NCBI GenBank assembly: GCA_046727955.1
Contig: JBKPDO010000054.1
Span: forward strand, 1-26,457
Length of the DNA: 26,457 nucleotides
Origin: DASVXQ01 sp046727955
GTDB lineage: Bacteria; Actinomycetota; CALGFH01
Direction of reading: 5' to 3'
Shown here: positions 15,509-23,406 of the stretch, piece after piece
Layout of the letters: every line of letters begins with the position of its first letter
Position numbering within the stretch: position 1 is the first letter of the stretch
Notes under the pieces: model-generated
What the model saw: the letters and a program-made list of their open reading frames with translations, nothing else
Told to the model about the DNA's origin: nothing
Database searches by the model: none
Translations under genes and position numbers: made by a program

Positions 15509-16240
15509 ATGAGCGAGGCGCTTCCGGACCGGGGCTGGGCCCCCGGTTACCTGACCGTTCCATCGGCGGGCGAGGGTCCGGGGGTGGTTGTGCTGCAGGA
15601 CTGGTGGGGAGTCGACGGTCAGGTGCGCGCCGTGGTCGACCGGCTGGCCGCGGAGGGGTTCGTGGCCTTTGCGCCGGATCTTTATGAAGGGCGCGTGACC
15701 GCCGATCCGGACGAGGCGGCGCGCCTCGCGCGGCATCTGGAGTCCGGCGGCCTTCCTCGCGAGCTGCTGGAGGCGGTAGAGGTGGTGCGGGCGCTGCCAG
15801 GCGTCGCCCCGGCGCCGGTGGCCGTGGTCGGCCTCGGGCTCGGCGGGGCGCTGGCGCTGTACCTGGCCTCGCTCGAGCCGGAGGTGGGCGCCGTAGTCTG
15901 CTACGACGGCCTGCCGCCGCCAAGCGCGCCGTTCGAGTGGGCTGGCGTGCGCGCGGCGGTCCTGGGCCACGCCTGCGAGCGGGAGTTCCAGCGTGCCGGT
16001 GAGCTGCAGGCCGACCTGCGCCGCTCCGGTGTTGCGGCGACCTTCTACCTGTACCCGGGCACCCTCCACGGCTTCCCCGACGCAACCCGGCCCGCCTGCC
16101 ACCACCGGGCCGCGGCCGCCCTCTCCTGGCAGCGCACCGTGCGCTTCCTGGGCGAGCGCTCGACCGCCGTCCCCACGATCGGCCGGCCCATGGGCACAGG
16201 ATCTCCACCGCCCCGCCCCGAGGGCACCTCCGCCGCCTAG
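15509..16240 (+). CDS. Dienelactone-hydrolase-like protein lacking the nucleophile
   Basis: A 243-residue alpha/beta-hydrolase of the dienelactone hydrolase family. VVVLQDWWGVDGQVRAVVDR, LAAEGFVAFAPDLYEG and LYPGTLHGFPD (His187) are typical family segments. The nucleophile elbow, G-x-C-x-G-G in active enzymes, reads GLGLGG with Gly110 at the Cys position, and the Glu of the QEWWG-type segment is Asp31. Catalysis by the usual Cys-Asp-His triad is therefore unlikely, and the protein may be a binding or pseudoenzyme. The ATG at 15509 has AGGGG upstream. The C-terminal 25 residues are Pro/Ser-rich. Just after the stop the sequence TAGCCGTC is tandemly repeated. Confidence 0.75.
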   Translation: MSEALPDRGWAPGYLTVPSAGEGPGVVVLQDWWGVDGQVRAVVDRLAAEGFVAFAPDLYEGRVTADPDEAARLARHLESGGLPRELLEAVEVVRALPGVAPAPVAVVGLGLGGALALYLASLEPEVGAVVCYDGLPPPSAPFEWAGVRAAVLGHACEREFQRAGELQADLRRSGVAATFYLYPGTLHGFPDATRPACHHRAAAALSWQRTVRFLGERSTAVPTIGRPMGTGSPPPRPEGTSAA

Positions 16241-16319
16241 CCGTCTAGCCGTCTAGCTGGCCCCGGCTCCGGGTCCTCGGGTCCGGTTCTCCACGTTTAG
16301 GGGAATTGCGCGCCCGACC

Positions 16320-16548
16320 TTGCCGCGTGGATGGCACGTTGCCTTGCGGGTGGTTGCTCTGGCGTCCGATATGAGCCATCTGAGGAACGCCCCACGAGGC
16401 AAACTGCGCCCCGCGCGGCAAGGAGAGGTGCGCTGCGCGCGGCAACTGCACGCCACGCGGCAAGGAGAGATGCGCTGCGCGCGGCAAACAGCACGCCACG
16501 CGGCAAGGTCGGGTGCCTCTGGCGCGGCAAGGTGCACCCACGCGGCAA
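16320..16548. mobile_element. GCGGCAA palindromic element, copy 1 (expanded)
   Basis: The left end TTGCCGCGTGGATGGCACGT (16320) is matched in reverse complement by the right end (TGCACCCACGCGGCAA, to 16548). From 16415 the heptamer GCGGCAA recurs at 16415, 16439, 16457, 16481, 16500, 16524 and 16542, alternating 24 and 18-19 bp apart, that is, a roughly 42-bp tandem unit with two heptamers each. The segment 16339-16368 matches 28 of 30 bases of the reverse complement of 20608-20637 in copy 2. Together with flanking sequence it fills the whole gap 16241-16647; no gene is seen there. Confidence 0.75.
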
Positions 16549-16647
16549 GGTCCGGGGCGTTGACAGGGGAACCTCCCCTCCATGTCACGAACCTTGGGTG
16601 CTGTGCGTCTACGAGTGGACGCAACATCGCCAACGGAAGGGATGGAC

Positions 16648-17523
16648 ATGAACGCGACCAGCAGGCCACGGTCCGCAGCGGATCGAGGCCGCGGCTACCA
16701 GGCCTACGTGCTGGCCACGACGGTGCTGGCGGGAGCCGCGACGGTGGCGGTTGGCCTGTGGGCGCTGGCGGCGCCACGCTCGTTCGCCGACTTCGTCGAT
16801 TTCCCCTACCACGAGCACTTCCTGCACGACGTCGGCGCGTTCCAGCTCGGCATCGGCACCACGCTGCTGCTCGCCGTAGCGTGGCGCGACGGCCTCGCGC
16901 TGGCGCTGGCCGGCTTCCTCGTCGGCAACTCCGTGCACGCTGTCAACCACGCCGTCGACCTGCACCTCGGCGGCCACGGCTGGGATCCGTGGGCGCTGGC
17001 CGTGGTGTCGCTGGTGACCTTCGGAGCGCTGGTGGTGCGGCTGCGCGAGCTCGGCTGGGTGGTCGGTGAGGTGACGACCACCGCCGCGGTCCCGGCGCTG
17101 GAGCCGTTCGTTCGCCAGAAGACGATCCTGCTGACCAGCTACCGTCGTGATGGCACCGCGGTCAGCGCGCCGGTGAGCATCGTGGTCGAGGGCCGCCGGG
17201 CCTTTGTCCGGAGCCCCGCGAAGGGCGGGAAGGTCAAGCGAATCCGCAACAACCCGATGGTGGAGATCGCCCCCTCGACGACGCGTGGCAGGCCCACCGG
17301 CCCGGCGATCCGCGCGACCGCCAGGCGGCTCGACGGCGCCGAGTCCAGCCATGCCGGCCGCCTGCTGGACCGTAAATACCCGTTCCTGCAGGCCGTCCTC
17401 GTGCGCCTGGCCCATCGCCTCTTCCGTGGCAAGACCGGCGGGACCGCGCACCTCGAGCTGACAGCGGTCGACGGTGGCGAGCTCCGCGACGGTGCGGTGC
17501 GGCGCTCACTCGCCGCCAGCTGA
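16648..17523 (+). CDS. Membrane domain fused to PPOX-class (F420/flavin) domain
   Basis: A 291-residue protein in two parts. Residues about 15-135 have three or four hydrophobic segments (YVLATTVLAGAATVAVGLWA, then FQLGIGTTLLLAVAW, GFLVGNSVHAVNHAVDLH and DPWALAVVSLVTFGALVV). Residues about 151-291 are a PPOX-class split beta-barrel: FVRQKTILLTSYRRDGTAVS, SIVVEGRRAFVRSPAKGGKV, KRIRNNPMVEIAPSTTRG and HLELTAV. PPOX proteins of this type bind FMN or F420 and reduce small substrates. The second ATG (16648) is preferred over 16642 because GGAAGGG then sits six bases upstream. The fusion would anchor the flavin domain on the cytoplasmic face. Upstream is the GCGGCAA element, which may contain its promoter. 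Confidence 0.8.
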   Translation: MNATSRPRSAADRGRGYQAYVLATTVLAGAATVAVGLWALAAPRSFADFVDFPYHEHFLHDVGAFQLGIGTTLLLAVAWRDGLALALAGFLVGNSVHAVNHAVDLHLGGHGWDPWALAVVSLVTFGALVVRLRELGWVVGEVTTTAAVPALEPFVRQKTILLTSYRRDGTAVSAPVSIVVEGRRAFVRSPAKGGKVKRIRNNPMVEIAPSTTRGRPTGPAIRATARRLDGAESSHAGRLLDRKYPFLQAVLVRLAHRLFRGKTGGTAHLELTAVDGGELRDGAVRRSLAAS

Positions 17524-17593
17524 TCGGGGCCGCGGGGCTACCCCGCGATCGAGACGATCGCGTATTTCTGCACCGCGCCGACATGGCGTGCTG

Positions 17594-17740
17594 GAGAGCC
17601 GCGACACCCCCGGCCCCTTCTTCGCCTCGCTCTGTAGCGCCGCGCTGCTCATCGACTACGTGCTCATCGTGGCGGTCAGCGTCTCCGCGGGCACGGCGGC
17701 GCTCGCCTCGGCGGTCGAGGCCATCACGGCCGGTCTCCTC
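17594..17740 (+). pseudogene. APC-superfamily amino-acid permease remnant
   Basis: One frame reads ESRDTPGPFFASLCSAALLI followed by DYVLIVAVSVSAGTAALASA and VEAITAG, which matches the TM2-TM3 region of APC-family permeases. The similarity starts and stops abruptly and there is no start codon or remaining membrane segment, so this is a fragment of a deleted gene. It lies in the 276-bp gap between the PPOX fusion and the converging efflux gene. Confidence 0.6.
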
Positions 17741-17799
17741 CAGGGATCGCCGCTGCTGCCACAAGGAAGCCACATATTCTGTCCGGTTCTGTCCGGGCG

Positions 17800-19389
17800 T
17801 CAGCCTTCTGTCCGCCGCGGCTCCGTGCTCGTGGCGGTGCTGTCCGTGCCCGTGGTATCGGTGGGATCGTCCTCGAAGCGCAGGATGGTGTAGCGGCGCG
17901 GGGCGGTCAGGACAGCGGCAACGCCGAGGACCGCGACCGCGGCCAGGGCGTGGAACACGCGATGGCCGGCGAGGTCGAGCCCCTGGCGGACGTAGTCGGC
18001 GACTGCGTCGTGCGACCGTGAGGCAGCGCCACTCAGCGCGTCGCTGGCGGCGTTGACCGACGGGAGCCGCCCGCGCAGCGAGGCGGGCGCCCGCCGGAAC
18101 CACGCCGCCAAGGTGGAGTTGGCCACGCTGCCGAATACGGCGGCGCCGATCGCGCTGCCCACCATGCGCGTGAACAATGCGGTACCGGTGGCCACGCCAC
18201 GCCGCTCCCAGCCCACCACTGACTGCACGCCGACCAGCAGCGAAGCCGCCTGCAGGCCGATCCCGGCGCCCATGAGCAGGCTCGCCAGCCCGACCGCCCA
18301 CAGGGGGGCGCTCCCGGGCAGCAGGCCCAGCAGCAGCGCGGCCAGCACCATCAGCGCCGCGCCGCCGAGCGCTGTGTCGCGGAAGCCGATCCGCAGGTAC
18401 AGCCTGCCCGCCAGCGCCGCCGTGCCCGACCAGCCCACTGTCATCAGCGCCAGGGTGAAGCCCGCCACCAGCGGGGTGGTGCGGAGCACACCCTGGGCGT
18501 AGGTCGGCAGGAAGGTGATCATCCCGATCATCACCAAGCCGATCACCCCGTTGGTCAGGGCGGCGCCGAGCGGGGCGCGGCGCGTGAGCACCCAGCCGGG
18601 CACGGTCGGCTCCGGCGCCCGCCGCTCCTGCCAGACGAAACCGGCGAAGGCGAGCAGCGCGGCGGTCAGCACGGCAATGCTCTGCACCGAGCTCCATGCC
18701 CAGTGCATGCCGCCCTCGAGCAGCCCGAGGACGAGCAGTCCGATCCCCAGGAAGACCAGCACCGACCCGGCCACGTCGATTCGCTGAGCGCGCCGAGCGA
18801 CCTGCTCGCGCAGGCGCGTGGCGACCATGAAGAGGGCGACCGCGCCGATCGGCAGGTTCACGTAGAAGATCCAGCGCCAGGTCAGGTACTCAGCGAACAG
18901 CCCGCCCAGTGCGGGGCCGATCACGGCGGACACGCCCCACACGCTCGACAGCCATCCCTGGATGCGGGCACGCTCGACCACCGTGTAGAGGTCCCCGACC
19001 ACGGTCAAGGCCGTCGGCAGGATGGCGCCGGCGCCGAGACCCTGCAGTCCGCGGAAGGCGATCAGCGCCACCATGTTCCATGAGATCCCGCACAGGACGG
19101 AGCCGGCCAGGAAGATCAGCACGCCGGCGAGCAGGACCGGCTTGCGGCCGTAGATGTCGGCGAGCTTGCCATAGACCGGGACGGAGGCGGCCTGGGCGAG
19201 CAGGTAGACGGAGAACAGCCAGGGGAACAGCGAGAACCCGCCGAGGTCGTTGACGATCGGCGGGACGACCGTGGCCACGATCGCGGAGTCCATGGCGGTG
19301 AGCGCGATCACCAGCATGAGGCCAGCGAGGACCTGGCCACGCCCGGAGCGCATCGCCGTCGCCTCGATCCGCTCTCCCAGAGACGCCAT
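17800..19389 (-). CDS. DHA2-family (EmrB/QacA-type) MFS drug-efflux transporter
   Basis: A 529-residue protein with about 14 hydrophobic segments, as usual for the DHA2 subfamily of proton-driven drug exporters. TM1 carries LTAMDSAIVATVVPPIVNDL, with the acidic residue of motif D1. Motif A is GKLADIYGRKPVL. Motif B-like RGLQGLGAGAILPTALTVVG and motif C GVSAVIGPALGGLF follow. The C-terminal tail after the last membrane segment is Thr/Asp-rich. The ATG at 19389 has AAGGAGG upstream. It begins 19 bp after the TSUP exporter stop, so the two form an operon. Confidence 0.92.
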   Translation of the reverse strand: MASLGERIEATAMRSGRGQVLAGLMLVIALTAMDSAIVATVVPPIVNDLGGFSLFPWLFSVYLLAQAASVPVYGKLADIYGRKPVLLAGVLIFLAGSVLCGISWNMVALIAFRGLQGLGAGAILPTALTVVGDLYTVVERARIQGWLSSVWGVSAVIGPALGGLFAEYLTWRWIFYVNLPIGAVALFMVATRLREQVARRAQRIDVAGSVLVFLGIGLLVLGLLEGGMHWAWSSVQSIAVLTAALLAFAGFVWQERRAPEPTVPGWVLTRRAPLGAALTNGVIGLVMIGMITFLPTYAQGVLRTTPLVAGFTLALMTVGWSGTAALAGRLYLRIGFRDTALGGAALMVLAALLLGLLPGSAPLWAVGLASLLMGAGIGLQAASLLVGVQSVVGWERRGVATGTALFTRMVGSAIGAAVFGSVANSTLAAWFRRAPASLRGRLPSVNAASDALSGAASRSHDAVADYVRQGLDLAGHRVFHALAAVAVLGVAAVLTAPRRYTILRFEDDPTDTTGTDSTATSTEPRRTEG

Positions 19390-19408
19390 GGAACCTCCTT
19401 GCTGGGTG

Positions 19409-20392
19409 TTACCGGATGGCCGAGTACACGGCGGCGCCGAGGCCGATGGCCACGACCGCGAGTCGCAGTGCCCGGTCGGAGAGGCGGCGCGCGATCAGGG
19501 CACCGAGCATGCCGCCGAGCACGGTGCTCCCGCCGAGGACGAGGGCCACGCTCCACACCACTGGACCGAGGAAGGCGAACGCGACCGCAGCGACTCCGTT
19601 GACGACCGCGACCAGCGAGTTCTTCAGGGCGTTGGTGCGCTGCAGGGAGCCGCCGAGGAACAGGCCGAGCACGCCGATGAGCAGCACCCCGATCGCGGCC
19701 CCGAAGTAGCCCCCGTAGATGGAGATGGCCAGCACCGCGAGCAGCAGCGGCCACCGCCTCCACAGCGGGGTCGCCGCCGCCGCCCGTCCGCCGGCTTCGG
19801 TCGCGGCCCCGGCTCGGGTCGCGGGGATTGCCCCGGCTCCGGTCGTGAGGATGGCCGTCGGTCCGGTGGTGGGGGTGGGGGTGGGGGTGGCCGTGGGTGC
19901 GGTGGTGGGTCCGGGGGTGGCCGTGGGTGCGGTGGTGGGGGTGCTCGCGGCTGTGGGTCCGGGGGTGGCCGTGGGTCCGGCCCGAGCGGTGGCCTGCTGT
20001 GCGCCGCGCAGGCGCGGCAGTGACCGAGCCAGCCATGGCTGGACCAGCACCAGCAGCGAGGCGATCCCGATCAACGCCGGTACGGCCGCCTCGAAGGTCG
20101 ACTCCGGCAGGACCAGCAGCAGCCAGGCGCCGAGCAGGCTCCCGGCTGTGCAGATCGCCGCCAGCAGCACCCAGCGGCGGGCCTGCCCCTCCAGCTCCCG
20201 GCGATAGCCGACGGCACCGCCGACCGAGCTCGGCACGACCCCCACCGTGTTGGTCACATTGGCGACCAGCGGCGAGTAACCAAATGCAAGCAGGGCCGGG
20301 AACGACAGCAGCGAGCCTCCGCCAGCGACGCTGTTGAGCACACCCGTGATCAGCCCGATCCCGCTGAGCAGCAGCAGCCGGACGGCGCTCAC
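19409..20392 (-). CDS. TSUP-family (TauE/SafE) anion exporter with Thr/Pro linker
   Basis: A 327-residue integral membrane protein. The N-terminal half has GLITGVLNSVAGGGSLLSFP and PLVANVTNTVGVVPSSVGGA, and the C-terminal half has GGYFGAAIGVLLIGVLGLFL and QRTNALKNSLVAVVNGVAA; these are the paired signatures of the TauE/SafE sulfite/organosulfonate exporter family. Between the halves lies an extra stretch of about 75 residues rich in Thr, Pro and Ala (PTTAPTATPGPTTAPTATPT), encoded by a simple-sequence repeat; relatives have only a short loop there. The GTG start at 20392 is chosen because the preceding frame is not conserved-looking; TTG at 20401 is possible. It heads the operon with the efflux pump. 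Confidence 0.85.
   Translation of the reverse strand: MSAVRLLLLSGIGLITGVLNSVAGGGSLLSFPALLAFGYSPLVANVTNTVGVVPSSVGGAVGYRRELEGQARRWVLLAAICTAGSLLGAWLLLVLPESTFEAAVPALIGIASLLVLVQPWLARSLPRLRGAQQATARAGPTATPGPTAASTPTTAPTATPGPTTAPTATPTPTPTTGPTAILTTGAGAIPATRAGAATEAGGRAAAATPLWRRWPLLLAVLAISIYGGYFGAAIGVLLIGVLGLFLGGSLQRTNALKNSLVAVVNGVAAVAFAFLGPVVWSVALVLGGSTVLGGMLGALIARRLSDRALRLAVVAIGLGAAVYSAIR
19860..19984. repeat. Simple-sequence repeat encoding the Thr/Pro linker
   Basis: Degenerate hexamer-like runs (GGTGGGGGTGGGGGTGGCC and GTGGGTGCGGTGGTGGGTCC) repeat with small variations. They encode the PTATPGPTTAP-type linker on the minus strand. Such tracts change length easily by slippage. Confidence 0.75.
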
Positions 20393-20555
20393 GCCATGCA
20401 AACGCTTGCTGACCGAACAACCATTACCGCCAGGGTAACAGGGCTCATAGCCCACGCCCGCCCCGGTTGGCCCGGTTGGCCAGGGGTAGCGACCGCGGGG
20501 CTTCATAGGCATCTGAAGTGGTTTTGGTCGTTTGGTCCGCCCGTGGTGGCCCAGT

Positions 20556-20709
20556 TTGCCGCGTGGACTGCACGTTGCCGCGCAGGTTGTCGGTCAGAGC
20601 CCCCAAGCGGACGCCGGAGCAACCATCCGCAAGGCAAGATGCACCCCACGCGGCACCGTGGGGGTGCTACAGGTGCACTCCGCGCGGCAAGGTGCACCCC
20701 ACGCGGCAA
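20556..20709. mobile_element. GCGGCAA palindromic element, copy 2
   Basis: The left end TTGCCGCGTGGACTGCACGT (20556 on) and the right end (GGTGCACCCCACGCGGCAA, to 20709) are inverted repeats that match at about 25 of 28 positions. The segment 20608-20637 is the reverse complement of 16339-16368 in copy 1 (28 of 30 bases), so this copy lies in the opposite orientation. It lacks copy 1's long heptamer expansion. It fills most of the gap 20393-20743. Confidence 0.75.
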
Positions 20710-20743
20710 GCTGCGGTGCGCTCTTCGCGGATTCCGCGGCCCG

Positions 20744-20848
20744 ATGCTGGTGGCCCACCACATCTTTGCCGACGTCGACCAGCAGCGGACCGACCGGGCC
20801 TGGCAGTCCTGGCTCAACCAGGTGTTCGCCCGGGCCACGGGGAGGTGA
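20744..20848 (+). pseudogene. Unidentified short ORF or gene tail (34 aa)
   Basis: The frame reads MLVAHHIFADVDQQRTDRAW, then QSWLNQVFARATGR and a TGA. It looks like the C-terminal helices of a larger helical protein (possibly a regulator) cut off by the palindromic element immediately upstream. No ribosome-binding site precedes the ATG. No family can be assigned. Confidence 0.3.
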
Positions 20849-20938
20849 CCGCGAGAGGGCTAGAAATCCAGCGACTACAACCGACTGCAACGACTGCAAC
20901 CGACCATCGACCACCAGGAAGCGATCGGAGGGATCGAG

Positions 20939-21103
20939 ATGAGGAAGATCGTCGCGGGATTGTTCATGACACTTGACGGCGTCGCGGAGTCGCCAGAGAA
21001 GCGGAGTACTTCGCCCTTTGTGAGCTGGGCAGGCGCAGCGACCAGCGGCACGCTACGGTGCCGGCGATGTCCACACGGTCCTGCCGCTCAGTACGCTCAG
21101 TAG
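20939..21103 (+). pseudogene. Dihydrofolate-reductase-family protein, N-terminal stub
   Basis: MRKIVAGLFMTLDGVAESPE is the characteristic start of DHFR/RibD-C-domain family proteins (about 190 residues in relatives), preceded by a GGAGGGATCGAG ribosome-binding region. After about 22 residues the similarity ends and the frame stops at 21101, giving only 54 codons, overlapping the end of the converging rhomboid gene. This is a 3'-truncated gene. Confidence 0.75.
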
Positions 21104-21810
21104 TCGGTAGGGCGCAGGGCGACAGTGCCGTCCCCCTGGGGTGCGATTCGCCCGGTGCGGAGGAGCACCGTGGCGACGATGAAGCCGAAGACGAAGCCGC
21201 CGACGTGGGCGAAGAACGCCACACCGCCGCCGTGCGCCTCTGCTCCGAACATCCCGAAGTTGGCCTCGATGAGCTGGTAGAGGAACCACGCGCCGAGGAA
21301 GAACCACGCGGGGATCCGCACCAGGAAAAAGAACACGAACGTGGTGATGCGCGAGCCGGGGTAGAGCACGAAGTAGGCGCCCAGCACCGCGGCGATGGCG
21401 CCGCTCGCACCGAGATTCGGCACCCGCCCATCGGCGGCGCTGCCGAACAGCAGCGTCATCGCCGTCTGCGTCAGCATCGCGAACAGGCCGCCGGCGAAGT
21501 AGAAGACGAGATAGGGGAGCGAGCCGAACGAGTCCTCGACGTTCTTGCCGAAGATCGCGAGGAAGAGCATGTTGCCGAGGATGTGGTCCCAGCTGCCGTG
21601 CAGGAACATCGCGGTGACCCAGCTGATGCCCCACGGCTCTGGGGAGTGGCACGCGCCGTTGACGGCGCAGGGATAGAACGAGGCGTGCGTAACCGCCGCC
21701 TGGAGGTTCGGGAGCTCGTAGAAGAGCCAGACCGCGAAGTTGGCGACGATGAGCGTGATGTTCACGATCGGGAAGCGCCGCGCCCTGATACCGTCGGAAA
21801 GTGGAAGCAT
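21097..21810 (-). CDS. Rhomboid-family intramembrane serine protease
   Basis: A 237-residue membrane protein. The catalytic dyad is Ser137 in GASG and His202 in AHVGG; HGSWDHILGNMLFLAIFG supplies the conserved His/Asn of TM2 (His76 and Asn80). Four further hydrophobic segments give the usual six-helix core. The N-terminus RRFPIVNITLIVANFAVW is typical of the actinobacterial form, with a Cys-containing loop (FYPCAVNGACH) before TM2. The ATG at 21810 is chosen over 21846 or 21951 because it matches family length and avoids overlap with the divergent gene; no strong ribosome-binding site supports any of them. Confidence 0.9.
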   Translation of the reverse strand: MLPLSDGIRARRFPIVNITLIVANFAVWLFYELPNLQAAVTHASFYPCAVNGACHSPEPWGISWVTAMFLHGSWDHILGNMLFLAIFGKNVEDSFGSLPYLVFYFAGGLFAMLTQTAMTLLFGSAADGRVPNLGASGAIAAVLGAYFVLYPGSRITTFVFFFLVRIPAWFFLGAWFLYQLIEANFGMFGAEAHGGGVAFFAHVGGFVFGFIVATVLLRTGRIAPQGDGTVALRPTDY

Positions 21811-21934
21811 GCGGACACTCTGGCGCCGCGCCTTGCGGGCGGACATCGGTAAGACTGCTGACCCGCTGCGCCAAGACCGCAGCATCTGAGGAGACCGCGG
21901 TGCGCGATCGGTCGCTTGCCGCAACACTGGCCGC

Positions 21935-22983
21935 ATGGGCACTGACGGCACGGGTCACGGTCGTGGACAGTCGTCTCGACGCCCGTCCGGAGAGCCCTCC
22001 TCGGGCGGCGTCGCATGGAGGCAGTACGTCAAGTCTGGCGTGCTCCTGCTGGTTGCAGCGGTATCGCTCTACGTGCTGCTGCCGACGCTTCTCTCGGTCT
22101 TCGCGTCGTGGCGGTCGCTGTCGCACCTCGACTGGTACTTCGCGATCCTCGCGCTCGTCAGCGAGGCCGCGAGCTACGTGTGCTTGTGGGAGCTCGACCG
22201 GATCGCGCTGGGAACGAGCGCCTGGTTCTCGATCGCATGCGCGCAGCTGAGCGGGAACGCCGTCGGCCGGTTCGTACCGGGCGCGCCCACGCCGTTCACA
22301 GTGGGAATGCTGCGCAGGGCCGGGGTCGACACCGGCGAGGCGGCAGCGGCGTTCACGGCGTCGACCGGACTTCAGATCGCGACGGCGGCAGCACTGCCGG
22401 TCTTCGCGCTGCCGGCGATCGTCTTCGGCGCGCCGGTCAGCCACGGCCTTGCGACCGCGGTCTATCTCGGCGTCGCCGTGCTCTTGTTGCTCGCCGTAGC
22501 CGGTACGGCGGCCTTTGCGACCGATGCGCCGCTCGAGCTCGCGGGCCGCGCCATCCAGTGGCTGCTCAACAACACCATTCGGCGGCGTCGCCCCGTGGCC
22601 GGCCTCCCGCAAGAACTGCTGGCCGATCGGGACTTCATCCGCACCACGCTCGGCGAGCGCTGGCAGGCCGCCGTGGTCGCGGCGGTGGGGAACACGGGCT
22701 TCGACTATCTGGCGTTGCTCTGCGCGCTCAGGGCGGTCGGGGCCGCCCCCCGACCGTCGCTGGTCGTGCTCGCCTACACGGCCGCGGACCTGCTCGCGCT
22801 GCTGCCGTTCACGCCCGGTGGCCTCGGCTTTGTCGAGGCGGGCTGGTCGGCACGCTGGCGCTCGCCGGTGTCCCCGGACCTCGCGCGCTGTCCGCGACGC
22901 TTCTCTACCGGCTGGTCTCCTACTGGCTGCCCATTCCCGCCGGCGGCGTCGCGTACCTCCTCTTCCGCCGCCGCTACCACTGA
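21935..22983 (+). pseudogene. Flippase-like (YbhN/UPF0104-type) membrane protein, frameshifted near its end
   Basis: A polytopic protein of about 350 residues: KSGVLLLVAAVSLYVLLPTL, LSGNAVGRFVPGAPTPFTVG (an early segment typical of lysylphosphatidylglycerol-synthase-like flippase domains), and FTPGGLGFVEAG near the C-terminus. After FVEAG the original frame becomes Arg/Ser-rich, while the -1 frame continues as LVGTLALAGVPGPRALSATL and ends in AYLLFRRRYH with TGA at 22981. One missing C at about 22841-22843 (GCGGGCTGG instead of GCGGGCCTGG) explains this exactly. The ATG at 21935 lies 124 bp from the divergent rhomboid start. Real decay and an assembly error are both possible. Confidence 0.75.
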
Positions 22984-23001
22984 CGCGATGCGGGTTGCGG
23001 G

Positions 23002-23251
23002 GCCCGCGAGCAGCTGCGCAACGCGTACGAGATGCTCGACGCGATCGGTGCGGAGGGCTTTGCCGAACAGGCCCGCGTCGAGCTGCTCGCGACCGGCGGT
23101 CGGGCGCGCAAGCGCACCAGCGACACCCGAAGACGACCTCACCTCGCAGGAGGCGCGGATCGCATGGCTCGCCAGCGAGGGCTTCTCCAACCACGAGATC
23201 GCCGCTCAGCTGTTCATCAGCCCGAGCACGGTCGAATACCACCTGCGCATG
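23002..23251 (+). pseudogene. LuxR-family regulator, C-terminal fragment with frameshift
   Basis: Frame one reads AREQLRNAYEMLDAIGAEGF then AEQARVELLATGGRARKRTS, the pre-HTH helices of large ATPase-type LuxR regulators. One extra base near 23131 shifts to DDLTSQEARIAWLASEGFSN and HEIAAQLFISPSTVEYHLRM, the LuxR helix-turn-helix. The similarity then ends before the last helix. The N-terminal ATPase and most of the protein are absent; the fragment begins 18 bp after the flippase-like stop. Confidence 0.8.
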
Positions 23252-23406
23252 TGCCACTGTCCAGTGCCGACCGCTGATCCCGGCCTTGGTGGATGGGCTC
23301 GTGGCCGAGAGCTACCAGCTGCCGCTCGTCATGAATGCGCGTTCGCAGAGTTGAGATCGGCGAGGCGACCGTCGCTAAGTACTGCCGTATGGAAGTTCGT
23401 AGGTGG

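Noticed and set aside
16415..16548. CRISPR-like array of short repeats
   Set aside because: The repeated heptamers are separated by related, not unique, sequence; there are no spacers of uniform length and no cas gene in the window.
22835..22850. Programmed -1 frameshift in the flippase-like gene
   Set aside because: No slippery heptamer precedes the shift, and a plain one-base loss explains the sequence better.
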